Source: Geotalea sp. SG265
GTDB taxonomy: Bacteria; Desulfobacterota; Desulfuromonadia; Geobacterales; Geobacteraceae
Length of the DNA: 64,000 bases
Assembly (NCBI RefSeq): GCF_022808985.1
Contig: NZ_JAKZFT010000008.1
Location: 1 to 64,000, forward strand
Direction of reading: 5' to 3'
Below, one piece after another: positions 60,431-64,000 of this stretch. Each line of letters opens with the position of its first letter. Within the stretch, counting starts at the first letter, position 1. The translations under genes and the position numbers were made by a program. Below the pieces are notes generated by a model, which searched no databases, was not told the DNA's origin, and worked only from the letters and a program-made list of their open reading frames with translations.

Positions 60431-63400
60431 ATGACGACAAAAAAACGCTGCTTCATCTTCTTTCTCTTCCTGCTGCTGCTCTTTCTGGCAGGGGGGGGAC
60501 TCTCCTTCCTCCTGGACAAACTGCTCCATCTGGATACCTATAAGGAGCAGATCATCGCCGAAAGCCAAAGGTTGCTGAAACGGCAGGTTTCCTACGAGGA
60601 AGGTCGGTTCGCCTTTCGGTTCGGTCCTTCTTTTACCTTCAGCAACGTCACGATCAAAGAAAAGGACGGAACCAGGGACTTCATCAGCGCCGAAAAAATC
60701 ACCTTCAAGGTCGGACTACTCCCCTTACTGGAGAAGAAAATCGCCCTCAACGAGATTATTCTTTCCAATCCGAAGATAAACGTGAGCAGAGACGACAAGG
60801 GGGCCTTTAACTTCGACGATCTCCTGAAACAGACCGATTCCCCGGTGTCGGTACACCTGAAGGAAATAAAGATGGTCGGCGGCAGCATCAACTTCACCGA
60901 CCATCTGGTCGATCGGGCAGGCTTGACCACCAGGCTGGCGGATCTCGATCTCCATCTCAGCCACCTGTCCAGGGGGAAGAAGTGCCGGGTCAAACTGGCC
61001 GCAACCGTTGCCGGAGGCCCTCCCAGCAAGGTCTCCGTCTCCGGTGCCATAAAGATTGCCTCTGCCGGCAAGCCGCTGATCGAATCGACGGCCGATCTGG
61101 ATATCAAGACGAAAAATTTCGATGTATCCCATTACTGGCCCTATTACATGGCCCATGTTCCTTTTAAAAAAATTCTCGGTCGATTCGATTCGGAATTGAG
61201 TTTCAAGGGGAAACTGGGGGCCTTCACATCCAAAGGAGAGATTCGGGCTTCCGGGGTTCGCTTCGACTATCCCCAGGTATTCCATTCCGTCCTGACCCCC
61301 AAGAATGTCCATGTCCGTTACGCCATGGAGCTTACCGATCGCGACATCGCCGTCAAATCACTCGACCTGACCGTAGACCGGCTCAATGCCAAGGGGAAGT
61401 GCTCGATCCTGGACCTGCATAGCCAGGACCCCCGCATCGTCGCCGAAGCGGTTACCTCCACCTTCAGGCTGGAAGAGTTCGCCGGCTACATTCCCTATGG
61501 CATCATAGTCACCGACACCGCCGATTTCATCGAAAAACACATCAAGGGAGGCACCTACAAGCTTGACGAAGGACGGCTGAACGGGAGAGTAAGCCAGATC
61601 CTGCACATGGAACTGGGGCAGAACTATAACGTCCTTTTCATCAAGGGAACGGTGGAAAAGGGCCTGGTCTCCTTCGGCTCCCAGGTTCCCACCTTCAACA
61701 CTATCAAGGGGGATCTGGAGATGCATGGCAAGGACTTCAACCTTATCCGCATGTCAGGCAACTTCGGCACTTCCCCCTTTACCCTGGACGGGAAAATCGC
61801 CGACTATCCGCTGACGACCCCCTCCTCATACCCCTTCACCATGAAAATCCTCCCCCGTCAACCTGAAGCGACCTGGCTTCTTGGTCAGCGCCGCGGCCAG
61901 TATCTGACCTTCGCTGGAAATTCGGAATTGAACCTCGCCGGCAATGGATTCACCAGCGGCTACAATTTGTCCGGCAGTTGGAATCTCAATAATGCAATCT
62001 ATGCCTATCGGGATTACCTGAACAAACCCGCCAGGCAAACCAGCAGGCTTTCCTTCAAGGGAAGCCTCAACAAGGAGGAGGCGATACTATCATTCCTCTC
62101 CTACGACCTGGGTCCTTTGCATCTGGCCGCCAGCGCAGGCTATCGCTATACCGGAGCTGACAACCTGAACCTGGGGCTTCAGATCAAGACTGTCTCGGCC
62201 GGAGACGTGGTGCCGATGCTCCCCTTCATAAGGCAGTACAGTCCCACGGGCAAGCTCAAGGCAACGGTGACCGGCAAGGGTTCGGCCGACGACTTCGCCA
62301 GTTTTCGCTGGGGAGGGGATATCCAGTTCTCCGGATTTGCCTTAAAGCCCCCCGGTCCGGTAAAGATGCTGAGCAACATGACCGGCACCATTCATTTCAA
62401 AGGAGACGAGCTGGAAACTTCCCAATTATCTGTAAAAATGGGCAGTTCGATCATTTCCGGCAAAGGATCCCTGACCGGTTTCAAAAATCCGACCCTGAGC
62501 CTTGCCTTCTCATCCCCTGCACTGAATCTGGCAGATATCGGGTATGTCCTCCCCACCGCAGGCCAGGTGGTGGCGGAAAAGGTGCACGGTTCCATCTCCC
62601 TGCAGAACAGAAATCTTCAGATCAAGGAGCTTTCCGCCCAGATCAGAAACTCTCACCTTTCCATCAGGGGAGCCGTCAGGGACATGGACAATCCGGAAAT
62701 AGATGTGGCCATCGCCTCACCCCATCTGGATTTGGAGGATCTGCTGGTGCTGACCAAATTGCAGCCGACCGGCAAGGGCAAACCGACTGGGGTCAGAGTG
62801 AAAGCCGCGATCAGAGCAGCATCGGGTAAATATGGCGAGTTTCCCTTCAAGAGCCTTAAAACAGACGCACTGATCGAAGACAAGATATTCTATCTGCAGC
62901 ACCTGGAATTCGCAGCCTTTGATGGTACTATCTCCGCTAAGGGACGATTCGATACGGGATCAAACGACATACCGCACTACCAGGTAAATTTCAACATTGA
63001 CAAGGTTTCCGCGGATAAGGTCACCCGCGCCATCGGTATGAAAAAGCAGGAGATCACTGGCACACTCAGCCTTCAGGGTGACCTTTCCGCAAAAGGAAGT
63101 ACCGGCGCAGACATGAAGAAAACCGCCTTGGGATCGGTAAAGATTTACAGTGAAGAAGGGTCGCTTCGGCGATTCGCAACTCTTTCCAAGATATTCTCCA
63201 TTCTCAACGTATCGCAGCTGCTCAAATTGCAATTGCCAGACATGGTTTCAGGGGGCATGCCATATAACAGCATTGCCGGGACGCTGGCTATTCGTGATGG
63301 TATCGTCTCCACCAACGACCTCTTCCTCGATAGCGATGCCATGAACATTTCCTGCGTCGGAAAACTGGACCTGTCAAAGGAAGAAATTGACGCCACCATA

Positions 63401-63649
63401 GGCGTCCAGCCCCTTCAGACCGTCGACAAGGTGGTAAGCCACATACCCATAGTCGGCTGGATATTGACCGGCAAAGACAAAACGCTGGTTACGGCATATT
63501 TTGAGGCAAAGGGGAAAATAGACGATCCCAGGGTCTCCGCTATACCGGTAAAATACCTGGCCAAGGGAGTATTCGACATATTCAGAAGGATGTTCGAACT
63601 TCCGGCAAAACTGTTTACAAACACCGGTGAGGTCATCATAGGCAAGTGA
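60431..63649 (+). CDS. AsmA-family envelope protein (large beta-strand bridge-like)
   Basis: The 1072-residue protein begins with a basic stretch and one TM segment (CFIFFLFLLLLFLAGGGLSFLL). The next part has the AsmA N-terminal pattern: LKRQVSYEEGRFAFRFGPSFTFSNVTI, EKIAL..., and INVSRDDKGAFNFDDLL. A long region of repeated beta-strand stretches follows, ending in an AsmA_2-like domain with KVSADKVTRAIGMKKQEITGTLSLQGDLSAKG and GSLRRFATLSKIFSILN. AsmA-like proteins form periplasmic bridges that carry phospholipids between membranes. Its place near lpxC fits an envelope role. The substrate is not known. Confidence 0.87.
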   Translation: MTTKKRCFIFFLFLLLLFLAGGGLSFLLDKLLHLDTYKEQIIAESQRLLKRQVSYEEGRFAFRFGPSFTFSNVTIKEKDGTRDFISAEKITFKVGLLPLLEKKIALNEIILSNPKINVSRDDKGAFNFDDLLKQTDSPVSVHLKEIKMVGGSINFTDHLVDRAGLTTRLADLDLHLSHLSRGKKCRVKLAATVAGGPPSKVSVSGAIKIASAGKPLIESTADLDIKTKNFDVSHYWPYYMAHVPFKKILGRFDSELSFKGKLGAFTSKGEIRASGVRFDYPQVFHSVLTPKNVHVRYAMELTDRDIAVKSLDLTVDRLNAKGKCSILDLHSQDPRIVAEAVTSTFRLEEFAGYIPYGIIVTDTADFIEKHIKGGTYKLDEGRLNGRVSQILHMELGQNYNVLFIKGTVEKGLVSFGSQVPTFNTIKGDLEMHGKDFNLIRMSGNFGTSPFTLDGKIADYPLTTPSSYPFTMKILPRQPEATWLLGQRRGQYLTFAGNSELNLAGNGFTSGYNLSGSWNLNNAIYAYRDYLNKPARQTSRLSFKGSLNKEEAILSFLSYDLGPLHLAASAGYRYTGADNLNLGLQIKTVSAGDVVPMLPFIRQYSPTGKLKATVTGKGSADDFASFRWGGDIQFSGFALKPPGPVKMLSNMTGTIHFKGDELETSQLSVKMGSSIISGKGSLTGFKNPTLSLAFSSPALNLADIGYVLPTAGQVVAEKVHGSISLQNRNLQIKELSAQIRNSHLSIRGAVRDMDNPEIDVAIASPHLDLEDLLVLTKLQPTGKGKPTGVRVKAAIRAASGKYGEFPFKSLKTDALIEDKIFYLQHLEFAAFDGTISAKGRFDTGSNDIPHYQVNFNIDKVSADKVTRAIGMKKQEITGTLSLQGDLSAKGSTGADMKKTALGSVKIYSEEGSLRRFATLSKIFSILNVSQLLKLQLPDMVSGGMPYNSIAGTLAIRDGIVSTNDLFLDSDAMNISCVGKLDLSKEEIDATIGVQPLQTVDKVVSHIPIVGWILTGKDKTLVTAYFEAKGKIDDPRVSAIPVKYLAKGVFDIFRRMFELPAKLFTNTGEVIIGK

Positions 63650-63762
63650 GATCATCGAAGAAGCAAAAATCAAGTGAGCTACCTGTAATTTTTTATTGTA
63701 AAAGAAATCGAAGGTATGTTATTTTAGCTCCCGTTTTATAACATCCCAACAGGAGGATTACG

Positions 63763-64000
63763 GTGAAGAAGACATTGGTAGTCATGCTGGCAATCGCTGC
63801 ACTTGCAGTAACCGGCTGCAAGAAAAAAGAAGAGGCCCCACAAGGCCAAGCACCCCAAGGTGGAGCCCCCACACAGCAGGCACCGGCTGGTACACCGGGC
63901 GGCGATCCCCATGCCGGCCTGAAACCCCAAGAGATTCCTGCTGGCGCAGGACACAAAGGCAAAGTGCTTGAGACCATGGACTCCGCCGGCTACACCTACG
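63763..64000 (+). CDS. putative lipoprotein, start of gene (truncated by the window end)
   Basis: A GTG at 63763 (CAGGAGGATTAC upstream) begins a signal peptide ending in the lipobox VTGCKKKEE. A Gln/Pro/Gly-rich linker follows, and the mature domain begins HKGKVLETMDSAGYTY. The phrase GKVLETMDxxGYTY resembles the start of small OB-fold-like domains seen in lipoproteins of Geobacter and relatives (for example NrfJ-like proteins). The gene runs off the end of the window, so its length and fold are unknown. Confidence 0.7.
   Translation, partial: MKKTLVVMLAIAALAVTGCKKKEEAPQGQAPQGGAPTQQAPAGTPGGDPHAGLKPQEIPAGAGHKGKVLETMDSAGYTY

Noticed and set aside
1-64000. CRISPR array, rRNA operon or complete insertion sequence
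   Set aside because: No regularly spaced direct repeats of 25-40 bases, no rRNA sequence and no transposase gene were recognised.

Overview
The window looks like chromosome from a Geobacter-type member of the Desulfuromonadales/Geobacteraceae. This is inferred from gene content. It carries a eukaryote-like citrate/methylcitrate synthase, a cation/acetate symporter with a DUF485 partner, a SatP-type acetate transporter, a succinyl-CoA:acetate-type CoA-transferase, a three-heme c7-like cytochrome, many sigma-54-type signals and an archaeal-type S-adenosylmethionine synthetase. No rRNA, CRISPR array or complete insertion sequence was seen.

Region 1 (1-6362) is visibly AT-richer and is a mobile island abutting the 3' end of a tRNA-Leu(UAA) gene (6363-6449, minus). 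It holds an AlpA-type regulator, a run of minus-strand genes of unknown function, and a roughly 510-residue protein with the three motifs of the family A DNA polymerase / T7 RNA polymerase palm in an unusual arrangement. It also has several strong inverted repeats. One of them would bury a Shine-Dalgarno sequence. No integrase is visible, so the island probably continues to the left of the window.

Region 2 (6469-20700, minus) is core chromosome: pheA-tyrA-aroA-cmk-ispH-rpsA-ihfB, a two-TM conserved protein, a MacAB-type export system (adaptor, ATPase, two permeases), a cupredoxin, a DJ-1/PfpI protein and an iron superoxide dismutase.

Region 3 (20795-31000) mixes housekeeping genes: DUF503, a Sel1-repeat protein, archaeal-type MAT divergent from the agmatine-to-putrescine genes aguA-aguB, DUF2721, an Fe-S aldo/keto reductase, a SlyX-like protein, an RlmI-like methyltransferase and the triheme cytochrome.

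Region 4 (29948-40073, minus) appears to be an acetate-transport and signalling block: IclR regulator, DUF485 protein, ActP-like symporter, DUF294 nucleotidyltransferase, Cache-domain histidine kinase and NtrC-type regulator. It is followed by a small operon (63-aa Cys-rich, 40-aa and 83-aa small proteins, 349-aa membrane protein). That operon has a sigma-54-type promoter and three TTTTGCA-N4-TGCAAA(A) sites upstream. A related site and a second sigma-54-type promoter lie in front of lpxC at 57010.

Region 5 (41005-51966, plus) is yebC-ruvC-ruvA, then a propionate (methylcitrate) module gntR-prpB-prpD-prpC-CoA-transferase-satP, then ruvB and a DnaA/Hda-like ATPase. The propionate module therefore sits between ruvA and ruvB. 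Region 6 (52015-64000, plus) contains rtcB-archease (RNA repair), queH, DUF2905, a phasin-like protein, ubiB, lpxC, an NtrY-like kinase, a 1072-aa AsmA-like protein and the start of a lipoprotein gene.
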